This document shows positions 9,458 to 19,542 of a stretch of DNA of 64,000 nucleotides, in pieces. This DNA comes from JBPOFY01 sp051252415 (GTDB lineage Bacteria; Verrucomicrobiota; Verrucomicrobiia; Opitutales; Coraliomargaritaceae), in NCBI GenBank assembly GCA_051252415.1, contig JBPOGA010000003.1, positions 124,001 through 188,000 of the forward strand, written 5' to 3'. Positions within the stretch are counted from its first letter, which is position 1. Each line of letters starts with the position of its first letter. The notes beneath the pieces are model-generated. The model ran no database searches. It saw only the letters and a list, made by a program, of their open reading frames with translations, and was not told where the DNA came from. The position numbers were made by a program, and so were the translations under genes.

Positions 9458-10096
9458 CGCACCGTCCCGGTGCGCACCAGCATCGTGCTGGCCAAAGTCA
9501 TCAAAGATTCGTGCGGCGCCGTTTCGACAAGCTCAAGGCCCTGAGGCTCTCGAAGGGCGAGACGCGCCTGCGCTACCATTCCCCGCGATAAAAATTGAAC
9601 CTGTTTTGCTGAATCGCAGCTTTCCTGTTGCGTAAAGCGAAGATCGGTTCATGTTATTTATTCAACCCTGCAGTGTTCGAGATTAACTGGAGTATCTGTC
9701 CTTTACTCTTTCGCAATCGGGAGCTGACTCTCTTCGGTGGTTGTCCAGCCGTCAATCGGAAGACATAAACTGAGGAGAAAGCACCCACCTTAGACGCAAA
9801 AGGCTAAGATCTCCCCTTTATACGGCACATGTGGGGCTTTTTTGTGCCTAGCGCATTCTGCATAAAATAAGACTCGAGCATTGTAGCCACGGCACCTGCG
9901 TTCGGCATAGCCGTAGGCGACGACGGATCTGTGCCGTGTTCACTTCTGACTCTCGAAAGCCCACGAACGCCTCAACCCTGCGTCACTCGTTGAGCTATGC
10001 AGGACACAGTCGAGCTATGCAGGCCACGGCGGAGTGAGGCGGCTACATAGAAAGAAGTCAGATTAAACGCAAAATGCTCTAGAGGTCTCGCGGCGA
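9458..10096. other. Non-coding, repeat-bearing gap before proC
   Basis: No ORF here has coding character. The stretch holds another REP-like palindrome (TTCGACAAGCTCAAGG..CTCTCGAAGG near 9513-9556). GAGCTATGCAGG is repeated directly near 9991 and 10012. An arm pair GGCAC..GTGCC lies near 9821-9847, before and after a T run. No promoter or terminator can be called with confidence. Confidence 0.5.
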
Positions 10097-10903
10097 TTAC
10101 TCTTTAGCAAGCTCAAGTGAGCGTGCTTTAGCGGCAGCGAGTGCGTTATTTACTAAGCCACGAAAGTCGGCGTCTTCAAAAACTTTGAGCGCAGCAGCGG
10201 TCGTGCCACCAGGTGAAGTGACAGCATTGCGTAACTCCTCAGGTGTTTCTTCACTTTCGGCAAGCAGCATAGCCGCACCAAGCAGTGTGTCTACGGCGAG
10301 TGCATCGGCGAGGCCTTGGTCGAGACCGCAATTGACGCCTGCTTCACGTAGTGCGGCGGCAAATTCAAATACATAAGCAGGACCACTACCGCTAAGTGCG
10401 GTGACAGCATCGAGATCGACTTCATCGACTTCGTGGAAGTTACCCAGCGAGCTCAAGGTGTTTTCAACGATACTGACATCTTTTTCAGTGAGCTCGCGTA
10501 GCGGTGCGAATGCAGTCACGCCAGCGCCGATTTGACCTGGTGTGTTGGGCATGGTGCGCACTACGTTACGTGCATTGGCAAATTTCTCGCTAAGTCGAGC
10601 GAGCGGGGTTCCCGCTAAGATTGAGAGCACGAGCTTGCCAGTCGCGGCAGTCGCGAGCGCTTCGTCGATTGCGTTGAACTGTTGCGGTTTGCAAGCGAGC
10701 ACGACTGCTTCGGCCTCGTAGAGTGCTTGCGTGATATCTGGGAAGTAGAGGATGCCAGTCTGCTCTGCGAGTGCTGGACCTGTCGGATCATCGCCGCAAG
10801 TGCAGGCGATTTCTTCGGGGGCATAGTGCTCTTTTTCGAGTAGGCCGCGGACGATGGCAGATGCCATACGCCCTGCGCCGATAAATACAATGCGAACGCT
10901 CAT
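10097..10903 (-). CDS. proC: Pyrroline-5-carboxylate reductase
   Basis: 268 residues. NAD(P)H-dependent last step of proline biosynthesis, cytoplasmic. The Rossmann start is FIGAGRMASAIVRGL. VVRTMPNTPGQIGAGV follows, then ALSGSGPAYVFEF, and TSPGGTTAAAL, the substrate and dimer region of the family. Length is normal. The upstream minus-strand sensor-kinase gene ends 9 bases before it, so they may share a transcript. Confidence 0.95.
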   Translation of the reverse strand: MSVRIVFIGAGRMASAIVRGLLEKEHYAPEEIACTCGDDPTGPALAEQTGILYFPDITQALYEAEAVVLACKPQQFNAIDEALATAATGKLVLSILAGTPLARLSEKFANARNVVRTMPNTPGQIGAGVTAFAPLRELTEKDVSIVENTLSSLGNFHEVDEVDLDAVTALSGSGPAYVFEFAAALREAGVNCGLDQGLADALAVDTLLGAAMLLAESEETPEELRNAVTSPGGTTAAALKVFEDADFRGLVNNALAAAKARSLELAKE

Positions 10904-10912
10904 AGTGTTTGT

Positions 10913-12025
10913 TTATAGTGGGTGTGTCATGGTGGCTGTCACGCCACCAGATTCGTTTTCTTTTAGGCGAACATCGCCACTCAAATTACGTAGTGTATGC
11001 CGCGCTATGGTAAGCCCCATGCCACGCCCAACAGATGTCTTAGTCGTGATGAAAGGCTCGAATAGAGTATCTTTAATTGCTTTCGAAATACCGAGGCCTT
11101 TGTCGATTACATCGATCACTAGATGCGGCGATCCATCTACACTTTTAATGTGCGTTATCACATCAATCTCGCGTTTGCTATCTTTCGCATTTTTGCCGTA
11201 ACTTTCCCAAGCATTAACGAGTAATTTGCCTAGGATAATTTCAAAGGTTTCAGCATTGGCCATGATGGTGGTGCTTTCATCTACATTGGAGGTCAGCGTG
11301 ACCTCGGTGTCGATATTGTGCTCCTGTTTTAGGCGGCTGATACTATTGTTGATGAGCTCTGAAATGTTGAGCGGGACTAGCTCGATGCGCTCGTTGTTCG
11401 CAATTGTTCCGAGTTGGCGGATGATGTTTACCATGCGAACGACGGCATTGTCCATGAGGCCTACACTACGTTTGACCATGTCTGGGCTGTCGTAGCCGTT
11501 TTTGATTAGGTCTAGGTAGCCGACGACGACGCCGAGTAGGTTGTTTAAGTTGTGCGCGATGCCTTGCGTGATGGCACCGATTGCTGCTGATTTACGCACA
11601 TTGCCTAAGCGATGCTGTAGCTCTAGATTTTCATGAAACATTTGCTGTAGCCGTAGCTGTGTGCGCACGCGGGCAAGTGTTTCGTCTAGGTCGATTGGTT
11701 TAGTGATGTAGTCTACTGCGCCTGCACCGAGGCCTTCAAGTTTACCTTCTTTGGAGGCTTTCGCAGTGATGAAAATTACGGGGATTGTTTCTGTTTCAGG
11801 GTTGGACTTGAGATGTTGGCAAGTCTCGATGCCATCCATTTCTGGCATCATGATGTCGAGTAGAATCAGGTCGGGTTTTGTTTGGCCAACGATATCGATG
11901 CACTCACGGCCATTATACGCGACGAAGACTTCCATGCCTTGGCGCTCAAGCTTACGTTGTAGGAGCTTGATATTGATAGGTTGGTCGTCGACGACGAGGA
12001 TTTTGGGCTTAGTTGTCGTGCTCAA
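10913..12025 (-). CDS. Response-regulator/histidine-kinase hybrid (REC-HisKA-HATPase)
   Basis: 370 residues, soluble. An N-terminal receiver domain has DD near residues 13-14, the phospho-acceptor D57 in LLDIMMPEMDG, and the conserved Lys in YITKPI. A histidine box (GIAHNLNNLLG, H158) and a C-terminal ATPase domain with the N-box LLVNAWESYG, DKGLGIS and GRGMGLTIARH follow. This order (receiver first, kinase second) suggests a relay protein that takes phosphate from another kinase. The only start at the domain edge is TTG at 12025. Its partners are not apparent. Confidence 0.85.
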   Translation of the reverse strand: MSTTTKPKILVVDDQPINIKLLQRKLERQGMEVFVAYNGRECIDIVGQTKPDLILLDIMMPEMDGIETCQHLKSNPETETIPVIFITAKASKEGKLEGLGAGAVDYITKPIDLDETLARVRTQLRLQQMFHENLELQHRLGNVRKSAAIGAITQGIAHNLNNLLGVVVGYLDLIKNGYDSPDMVKRSVGLMDNAVVRMVNIIRQLGTIANNERIELVPLNISELINNSISRLKQEHNIDTEVTLTSNVDESTTIMANAETFEIILGKLLVNAWESYGKNAKDSKREIDVITHIKSVDGSPHLVIDVIDKGLGISKAIKDTLFEPFITTKTSVGRGMGLTIARHTLRNLSGDVRLKENESGGVTATMTHPL

Positions 12026-12158
12026 AATGGTATAGATAGTAAAACGATCTTTTATCTGGGTTCGTAGGGATTACGTGCAAAACATGACCTTATTGATAAG
12101 GGCATATTCTATAAGGTAAAACAGTAAATTGCCGTATCTAATATCTGCGGAGCATATA

Positions 12159-12809
12159 CTAGCTATGTAAATCGACTTTACGTTCATCAATCACAGCTGT
12201 GCGACTCGCTAAGTCGTGCACGAGTTGACTGCGTTTGTTGAAAAGTAGCCCTATGAGCGCTAAAGGAGTAGAAAATGGGTAAATTACAAAAACGGTGAGT
12301 GTTTTTAAGCCACCTCGGACGATGCCTGTCATGATCGGTTGTGTGCCTAGGGTGACTGTGCTGACGGTGCGTATGCAGCATAGCTTTTTTCCTAGCGAGC
12401 TGCCACCAAAGAAGGCTTCGCCGATGCCAAAGTAGACCCACATGATGATGAAGCGAAGGTTCAGGTCGTGAGCGAGTGCTGCTTTGAGCGACTGGCTTAC
12501 TTCGGGTGGCGTTGCGTCAGGTTGCGTCTTGATAAGCGCCATCCAGTCTATGAAAGCCCGGAAGAATTCCGTCATTTCGTGTAAAGCTCCGGGGTGGCTC
12601 TGTGGCATTGTAAACTTCCAGACAAACACGAGCGAAAAAGCCAACAGGAGTATGAAGTCTAGGAAGAACGCCAACCCACGGATGCCTATACTCGCGGGCG
12701 GCATCGGACCGTCGCTTCGAAAGATCGAATCGAGGATGTTCGAAGGCTTTAAAGGTGGCGGTAGCTCCGGCGGCGTGTCGGGCTTAGGCGCGTTGGATGG
12801 ATCCTCCAT
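12159..12809 (-). CDS. RDD family membrane protein
   Basis: 216 residues. A Pro-rich cytoplasmic N-terminus is followed by the RDD block (IRGLAFFLDFILLLAFSLVF; the family's R-D-D pattern appears as R..LD), two more hydrophobic stretches, and a GSSLGKKLCCIRTV segment typical of RDD proteins. The C-terminal HDLASRTAVID is also characteristic. The function of such proteins is generally unknown; some affect ion or Na+/H+ transport. folD lies 4 bases upstream, so the genes are probably co-transcribed. Confidence 0.8.
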   Translation of the reverse strand: MEDPSNAPKPDTPPELPPPLKPSNILDSIFRSDGPMPPASIGIRGLAFFLDFILLLAFSLVFVWKFTMPQSHPGALHEMTEFFRAFIDWMALIKTQPDATPPEVSQSLKAALAHDLNLRFIIMWVYFGIGEAFFGGSSLGKKLCCIRTVSTVTLGTQPIMTGIVRGGLKTLTVFVIYPFSTPLALIGLLFNKRSQLVHDLASRTAVIDERKVDLHS

Positions 12810-12813
12810 CCAG

Positions 12814-13686
12814 TTAGCTCTGGCTCGCCTTGAAGGCGCGCACGGTATTATACATCAGCATCGCTACCGTCATTGGGCCAACGCCTCCAGGGACTGGAGT
12901 GATGTGAGAGGCTTTCGCAGAAACAGCTTCAAAATCGACATCGCCGACGAGGCGGTAGCCGCTCTTGCGAGTGGCATCTTCGACGCGGTTGATGCCTACG
13001 TCGATGACTGCGACACCATCTTGCACCATATCGCCAGTGACGAAGTTGGCTCGGCCGATGGCTGCGATGAGGACGTCGGCTTGTCGAGTGACGGCTGCGA
13101 GATCTTTTGTGCGTGAGTGGCAAACTGTGACAGTCGCATTGCCAGGAACGGCTTTGCGCATCATCAGGAGTGCGGCTGGTTTACCCACGATTTGGCTGCG
13201 ACCTAACACGACGACGTGCTTACCTTCGGTTTCGATGCCGCTGCGCTCGATCAGTTGAACGATACCTGCAGGTGTGCAGGCGACAAAGCCGCTATCGTCT
13301 TCTTGGCAAAGTTTGCCGATGTTTACGGTATTGAAACCGTCGACGTCCTTGCATGGTAGCACGCGATTAAAAGTCTCCGTTTCGTCGATATGCTTCGGGA
13401 GTGGCGCTTGGATCAAGATGCCGTTCACATCTGGGTCGTTGTTGAGCGCATCGATCTGCTCAAAAAGAGCTTCCTTGCTGATGTCTTCAGGGAGCACATG
13501 GAGGCGACTGCCCATGCCAATACGCGCAGCGGTCTTCTCTTTTTTACGGACGTAAGAGACGGAGGCGGGGTCTTCGCCGACACGGACTACGGCGATGACT
13601 GGTTTTTTGCCAGGTAAGGCGCTCACTTCGGCAGTGAGTTCTTGGATGATTGATTCTGCGATGGCGTTTCCGTCGATAAGTTTCAT
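12814..13686 (-). CDS. folD: Methylenetetrahydrofolate dehydrogenase/cyclohydrolase
   Basis: 290 residues. Interconverts 5,10-methylene-, 5,10-methenyl- and 10-formyl-tetrahydrofolate using NADP. Seen are SYVRKKEKTAARIG (substrate Tyr/Lys), ILIQAPLPKHID, DVDGFNTVNIG, the nucleotide-binding GRSQIVGKPAALLM, and TPVPGGVGPMTVAML near the end. All catalytic motifs are intact. It is followed with minimal spacing by the RDD-family gene. Confidence 0.96.
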   Translation of the reverse strand: MKLIDGNAIAESIIQELTAEVSALPGKKPVIAVVRVGEDPASVSYVRKKEKTAARIGMGSRLHVLPEDISKEALFEQIDALNNDPDVNGILIQAPLPKHIDETETFNRVLPCKDVDGFNTVNIGKLCQEDDSGFVACTPAGIVQLIERSGIETEGKHVVVLGRSQIVGKPAALLMMRKAVPGNATVTVCHSRTKDLAAVTRQADVLIAAIGRANFVTGDMVQDGVAVIDVGINRVEDATRKSGYRLVGDVDFEAVSAKASHITPVPGGVGPMTVAMLMYNTVRAFKASQS

Positions 13687-13725
13687 GGCGTGAGGTATGC
13701 GTTTGGTTGTTTGAAAAAGGTGGAA

Positions 13726-14664
13726 TTATTGGCTGATACGTAGCGTGCGGGCGATAATGGCGTAGTTTGGGCTGTTTGGTTCAATCGGCTGCACTTCGCC
13801 GTGGATGTATACTAGCTGATTTACATAGGGGCGTATATCTTCGATATACATTTGAGAAACATCCACATAAGCGATGTGAGCGCCATTTGAATCTTCAAGC
13901 TGCAGGGCGTAGCGTGGGGCTTCTTGATTGATCCCGCGTATTAATGTGCCACTGAGGCGATAAATTCTGCCATCTGGACGCACTTTTGAAAGCGCGGAGC
14001 TGTCGCTTGTGTCGATTTGCGAAAGGGTCGATGCAATTGGTGTGGCCGCTGGCTTTGATTCTGCGGGGAGTGCTGGCGGTGGGGTGTTGGTGGCGCTGGT
14101 CCAGACGACATTCTCCGGTGGGAGCGATCCTGGATTAACCGTGCCCACACGTAGATTGGGGTCGAAGTGTGTGTTGGAAGATGTTTGCGGCGTGTATGTC
14201 TCCACTGGTGGCAGATAGATCGGAGTCGGTTCGCGCGTTTCTCCCAATTTGAAATACACAGGCATGTCTTTTTTGATACGTATCTGCGACCACGTATCCT
14301 CTACGGCGAGGAGTTCGATATTATCACCCGCTTCGATGATTGTAATGGCTGGTCCTTTCAGATCGTTTCCCGAAAACACTTTCGATTTTAGCTCAATCTC
14401 GAAGTTTTTCGAGAGCTGTGCGGAAGATAGGTAGCCTTCAAAGGTGATCGGGTGCTTCGAGCGCATCCAGCCCTGTTGCGCGAGTCCAGCGTTGGTGATC
14501 GTGATTGCGTTTTGCACCACTGGAGCATCCGGGCTGACGCTGAAAGTGACAGGCGACTTGAGGCTCGGATTGAGTCGAATTTGCACGTCGTTGCCCAGTG
14601 CCGAACCAGTCGCAAGCAAGAGTAGTGTGAGTGAAAATCCAAATAGGCGCTGCATAGTGTGCAT
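13726..14664 (-). CDS. Secreted SH3-like/hypothetical protein
   Basis: 312 residues with a signal peptide (FSLTLLLLATGSALG). About residues 60-140 resemble a bacterial SH3-like segment (ITIIEAGDNIELLAVEDTWSQIRI). A Pro/Ser/Thr-rich linker lies at about 150-230, then a C-terminal beta-rich domain containing YRLSGTLIRG and LVYIHGEVQPI. No enzyme signature was recognised; it is likely periplasmic and cell-envelope associated. The N-terminus could also begin at Met4. It sits between rluB and folD on the same strand. Confidence 0.7.
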   Translation of the reverse strand: MHTMQRLFGFSLTLLLLATGSALGNDVQIRLNPSLKSPVTFSVSPDAPVVQNAITITNAGLAQQGWMRSKHPITFEGYLSSAQLSKNFEIELKSKVFSGNDLKGPAITIIEAGDNIELLAVEDTWSQIRIKKDMPVYFKLGETREPTPIYLPPVETYTPQTSSNTHFDPNLRVGTVNPGSLPPENVVWTSATNTPPPALPAESKPAATPIASTLSQIDTSDSSALSKVRPDGRIYRLSGTLIRGINQEAPRYALQLEDSNGAHIAYVDVSQMYIEDIRPYVNQLVYIHGEVQPIEPNSPNYAIIARTLRISQ

Positions 14665-14694
14665 GTTGTTGAATTCAATGTGTCATGACGAGAA

Positions 14695-15426
14695 TCAACC
14701 GAAGAGTCGTTCGATATCTTTTTTGCCGAGGATCTTTATGCCGCCTTTTGGTATGTTTTTCAAGACGATGCCGCCGATTTGCACGCGGACCAGCTTCTTG
14801 ACGAAATAGCGGTTGGCTTCGAACAGTCGGCGCACTTCGCGCTTCTTGCCGTGGTGTAGGTGCACTTCGAGGCGGCGTTGGTGGCCTTCACCGACTTGAG
14901 GCGCTGGGAGCACTTTTTCGGCTTTTAGGAAATCGCCCTCGTATTCCACACCTTTCAAAAGTTTTGGGATGTCTTCTTTCTTGAAGTCGCGGTGTAGCAC
15001 CACTCGGTAGCGTTTCACGATTTCTGTGCTCGGGTGGGTGAGGCGGTGTGCGAGATCGCCGTCATTTGTGATCACCAGTAGGCCTTCACTGTCTTTGTCG
15101 AGGCGTCCTGCGCAAAAAAGACGTAGGCGCAGCAGGTCAGCTGGCAGGAGGTCAAAGACTGTGCGTTCCGCATGTGGATCTGAATTCGTGCACATCACAC
15201 CCTTCGGTTTATTCATGATCAGGGTGACGATACGTTCCTGTTTCATGAGTAGCGGCTTATTGTTCACGAAAATGGCTGCGCCAGGCACGGCTTTGTCGCC
15301 GAGTTCGGCAACTTTGCCGTTCACGCGCACATTTCCGTCCTCGATGTAGCGCTCCGCTTCGCGACGCGAGCAAAGACCCGAGTTGGCAATTATTTTTTGA
15401 ATACGCTGTGCTTCCTGTTCTGGCAT
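14695..15426 (-). CDS. rluB: rRNA pseudouridine synthase, RsuA/RluB type
   Basis: 243 residues. An N-terminal S4 RNA-binding domain (IIANSGLCSRREAERYI, VRVNGK) is followed by the catalytic domain with the active-site Asp in GRLDKDSEGLL. NKPKGVMCT and KREVRRLFEA are the other family blocks. The protein isomerises a uridine in rRNA, probably 23S if RluB-like; RsuA/RluE/RluF assignments cannot be excluded. The C-terminal extension found in E. coli RluB is absent. Divergent from fabG. Confidence 0.88.
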   Translation of the reverse strand: MPEQEAQRIQKIIANSGLCSRREAERYIEDGNVRVNGKVAELGDKAVPGAAIFVNNKPLLMKQERIVTLIMNKPKGVMCTNSDPHAERTVFDLLPADLLRLRLFCAGRLDKDSEGLLVITNDGDLAHRLTHPSTEIVKRYRVVLHRDFKKEDIPKLLKGVEYEGDFLKAEKVLPAPQVGEGHQRRLEVHLHHGKKREVRRLFEANRYFVKKLVRVQIGGIVLKNIPKGGIKILGKKDIERLFG

Positions 15427-15564
15427 GACTGCACTTGAGGCGAAATCTGGGGGCTATGTCAATGTTGCTCGAAATGAACATTCGTGCTTGCCCAACTATG
15501 TATTAATATTGTGAACTTTAGTTGTTAAGTAGTTTATCCGATTTAGACGCACAGATATTTATAA

Positions 15565-16313
<749 letters not shown>

Positions 16314-16344
16314 CTGAGATTCCTTTAACCTACAAACTAGAAAA

Positions 16345-16601
<257 letters not shown>

Positions 16602-16622
16602 TTCCACTTTCTAATTTTAACT

Positions 16623-16652
16623 ACTAAGCCGCTTAACCGCGGCTTAGTTTTT
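16623..16652 (+). terminator. Intrinsic terminator between acpP and fabF
   Basis: A 10-bp perfect stem (16623-16632 with 16639-16648, loop TTAACC) runs into five T (16648-16652). It lies 21 bases after the acpP stop and 10 bases before the fabF start, so read-through or attenuation would set the acpP:fabF ratio. Confidence 0.85.
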
Positions 16653-16662
16653 ATTAACTTTT

Positions 16663-17919
16663 ATGCAAGAAGCACCTAAACGTAAGCGAGTAGTTATCAC
16701 AGGCATCGGAACTGTCACCAGTTACGGTGATGGCGTGAAGACCTTTTGGGACAACATCCTAGCAGGTAAGAGCGGCATTGATACTGTTCAATCCTTCGAT
16801 ATCACGGACTATCCGTCAAAGGTAGGTGCTGAAGCACTACACTTCGACGCGGGTAAATACATGGACCCCAAAGAAGCGCGCCGTAATGACCGTTACACGC
16901 AATTTGCTGTGGCAGCTTCGCGCATGGCATTGGAAGATGCGGGTATCCTTGATACGAGTAAGCTTGATGCAGATCGTTTTGGTGTGCTAGTCGGTTCAGG
17001 TATCGGTGGCATGATCACTATCCAGAATCAAAGCCGTCGACTTTACGAGATGGGCCCACGCAAGGTTTCGCCTTTCATGATCCCTTCATTGATCGCCAAC
17101 ATCGCCAGTGGCGTCGTTGCGATTGAGTTTGGTGCACGTGGACCAAATTACGGTATCGTCAGTGCTTGTGCCTCCGGCACACACAGTATCGGTGAAGCCT
17201 TTAAAATGCTCCGTGATAGCGAATCCGACATCATGCTTGCAGGTGGTAGTGAAGCCGCAGTCACCGAACTCGGTTATGCTGGTTTCTGTTCCATGAAAGC
17301 CATGAGCACGAGCTATAACGATACACCACAAACAGCCAGCCGTCCTTTCGATAAAGGTCGTGATGGATTTGTTATGGGTGAAGGCGCAGGTGTCCTTGTT
17401 ATGGAAACACTTGAGCACGCTGAAGCACGTGGTGCTACAATCTACTGTGAAATCGCCGGCTATGCTGCGACTTGCGATGCGTATCATATCACATCCCCAG
17501 ACCCAGAGGGTAAGGCACTCGGTGCTGCTATGTCCAAGGTTGTCAGAGATGCAGGCCTCCAGCCTGAGGACGTGAGCTATATCAACGCTCACGGCACATC
17601 GACACCATACAACGACAAGTTTGAAACGGGCGCTATTAAGAAGGCACTCGGTGATCACGCCTACAAGATCCCAGTCTCATCCTCCAAGGGTATGACAGGG
17701 CATCTACTCGGTGCAGCAGGTGGTATCGAATCCGCAGTCTGTGCGCTCGCCATTCGCGATGGCAAAGTGCCGCCGACAATTAACTACACAGATCCAGATC
17801 CAGATTGTGATCTCGACTGCGTGCCAAACAAATGCCGTGAAGCCGAAGTCAATGTCGCGATTTGTAACAATCTCGGTTTTGGTGGTCACAACGCCAGCCT
17901 TTTGTTCAAGAAGCTCTAA
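16663..17919 (+). CDS. fabF: 3-oxoacyl-ACP synthase II
   Basis: 418 residues. Condenses malonyl-ACP with growing acyl-ACP. The catalytic triad is visible: Cys in SACASGTHS, His in INAHGTSTPYND, and a second His in GMTGHLLGAAGG, with the preceding conserved Lys. NNLGFGGHNASLLF is the conserved end. Full length. Located just after the acpP terminator. Confidence 0.96.
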   Translation: MQEAPKRKRVVITGIGTVTSYGDGVKTFWDNILAGKSGIDTVQSFDITDYPSKVGAEALHFDAGKYMDPKEARRNDRYTQFAVAASRMALEDAGILDTSKLDADRFGVLVGSGIGGMITIQNQSRRLYEMGPRKVSPFMIPSLIANIASGVVAIEFGARGPNYGIVSACASGTHSIGEAFKMLRDSESDIMLAGGSEAAVTELGYAGFCSMKAMSTSYNDTPQTASRPFDKGRDGFVMGEGAGVLVMETLEHAEARGATIYCEIAGYAATCDAYHITSPDPEGKALGAAMSKVVRDAGLQPEDVSYINAHGTSTPYNDKFETGAIKKALGDHAYKIPVSSSKGMTGHLLGAAGGIESAVCALAIRDGKVPPTINYTDPDPDCDLDCVPNKCREAEVNVAICNNLGFGGHNASLLFKKL

Positions 17920-17940
17920 ACGTTTCGATCTATATTTTTC

Positions 17941-17970
17941 AAAAGCCCAGCATATCTGCTGGGCTTTTTT
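17941..17970 (+). terminator. Intrinsic terminator after fabF
   Basis: A 12-bp perfect stem, 17941-17952 paired with 17957-17968 around TATC, ends in a run of six T. The A-rich left arm suggests it could also act on the opposite strand. Confidence 0.92.
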
Positions 17971-18005
17971 GTGGTCTATCGTCTCAAGTTGTAGCGTGCG
18001 AGCGA

Positions 18006-18198
18006 GGAAACTGTCTCAAAATTACGTCAGCCCAATAATGTCGATTGAGTTGCAGCTGTGCTCTTAATCTTATTCTTAATCGTAATCTAAACGTTGCGAT
18101 AGAAAGCCTTACGAACCTGCTCAGAAGATTAAGATTAAGAGTAGGATTAAGATTATGACGTCGAGAATCATAATATTTCTATTTTTGAGACAGTTTCC
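18006..18198. mobile_element. MITE-like palindromic element, type C
   Basis: Perfect 16-bp terminal inverted repeats (GGAAACTGTCTCAAAA at 18006-18021, complement at 18183-18198) enclose a 193-bp unit. The inside is also an imperfect palindrome: about 18062-18090 is near-complementary to 18127-18155 (AGATTAAGATTAAGAG type). GCGAG occurs immediately left and again just right of the unit, a possible target duplication. No ORF. Confidence 0.6.
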
Positions 18199-18690
18199 AA
18201 GCGAGAGCCCTACAATCTTCGCACGACAGCCTGAGCCAGGGGAGGTGCTCCAAGGTTCCAGTCCTAAGCATTGTCGAAGTGAGACGAGGTGGTGCCATTA
18301 GTTGTAAATCAAATTAGGCAGAGGGAGTTCTGCGGCACGACTGAGTCGCCGAAGTCAGGAGGTGTGAAGCAATAATTATTACATCACGCGCTCCCGTTCA
18401 TCTGGTAGCGGCTGGTCGTCCCTGACCGGCATACGTTGGAGCAGTCACTACCCATCCATATTACTGGAAATGGCTAGTGTATACCTCGTAGAGGTGAGTA
18501 GTCCAAAAGGACTAATCGTGTCGTTTGCATTATGCCGGGGTGGAGCTAGCATTTTCTAGTATTGGGAGTAGGCGAATGCACTACCAAGCGCCTGTAGGGT
18601 GGTGTTTGAAAGGTGTGTTCGTCTATCCCAATTTTTTTATGCCTACAACTTAGCATCGACCCAGTGGATTCGTTTCTTTTGATTGGGGTT
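18199..18690. other. Intergenic stretch without recognisable gene
   Basis: Between the type-C element and the next gene no ORF with a family signature was found. GGTGGTGCCATT near 18288 resembles one end of the MITE A/B terminal repeat, and GTAGCGGCTGG near 18412 resembles the REP hairpin at 26102. The upstream reading of the next ORF (from 18613) adds 26 residues that look non-coding. Confidence 0.4.
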
Positions 18691-19437
18691 ATGCGTTTGT
18701 TTTGTTTAGGACTGATCTCAGGTGGCATACTTGTCTGCGCGTCCTATTTTGTGGTTTCTAACCAAAACGATACCAACGAGATTGCAGCATTTGTAGAGTT
18801 CCTGTTGGAAGATACTGAGCGCTTTGAGTCCACCGCTTTTAGAGAAGTGGTTCTCGCTGTATCCAATTGCGAAGTGCTCCCAGTGGATCAATCAGCAGCT
18901 GTCGATTCCGCGATGCTTAAAGTCGTCGAAACTGCGCTGGATCAGATCTTTGCTAGGCTCGCGCTGGCCGGGGATTCAATCCACTCGGTCGGCCGCGTGA
19001 ATGAGATCAGTCGCCATGTAGAAGATGCATTACTCGCCGAGCTCAATGCCGCCGAAGGCTACACTTGCTCGATTCCATTAAATGCCATGGGCCAGTTGCA
19101 ACGTTCCGGGTATCCAGATTTACGTTTAGTGCACGAAGCATCGGGCCGTGTTTTTTATTTAGATCCCAAAATCTATAAAGCAGGGAGTGAGCAAAGTAGC
19201 TTCCGGACTTTCTACTTTGAGCCACAAAGTGAAACCAATAAAATTCTCGATGCCGCAAGTCACTTGATCGTCGGTATTGCCCACAGTGGAAAAGTCGAAG
19301 GCCTTTGGAAACTGGAAAGCTGGCAGCTGGTCGACCTTTATGATTTTGAAGTGCGCCTCAAAGCAGAGTTTCAAGCCAGCAACCGCGACCTCTATCAAGT
19401 AGAGGCACAGCTGTCGCGCAGTGGGACGGGGCGCTAA
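18691..19437 (+). CDS. Exported hypothetical protein with PD-(D/E)xK-like pattern
   Basis: 248 residues from the ATG at 18691, which places a signal-type segment first (MRLFCLGLISGGILVCASYF). The family was not recognised. The middle has YPDLRL (Asp143) and FYLDPKIY (Asp158, Lys160), 15 residues apart, reminiscent of the PD..(D/E)xK core of nuclease folds. An acidic helix before it (about 102-120) could supply the usual Glu. This is a weak structural suggestion only. It has no close partner genes and ends shortly before the accessory island. Confidence 0.6.
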   Translation: MRLFCLGLISGGILVCASYFVVSNQNDTNEIAAFVEFLLEDTERFESTAFREVVLAVSNCEVLPVDQSAAVDSAMLKVVETALDQIFARLALAGDSIHSVGRVNEISRHVEDALLAELNAAEGYTCSIPLNAMGQLQRSGYPDLRLVHEASGRVFYLDPKIYKAGSEQSSFRTFYFEPQSETNKILDAASHLIVGIAHSGKVEGLWKLESWQLVDLYDFEVRLKAEFQASNRDLYQVEAQLSRSGTGR

Positions 19438-19542
19438 CGTCAAAGGGTTTATAAACCCGGATATGGGAGCGTAGGCCTCCGTGCCGACAACCCGTATTGG
19501 AGGCCCGACAATTAAGTCCCTAAGCGCTTAAGATGGCGCTAT

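Noticed and set aside
9035..9635. Several short ORFs in the aroK-proC gap
   Set aside because: They run through the MITE copy B and REP palindromes; the translations are repeat-derived.
17086..17658. Antisense ORF in fabF
   Set aside because: fabF is intact and highly conserved; the antisense product has no recognisable domain.
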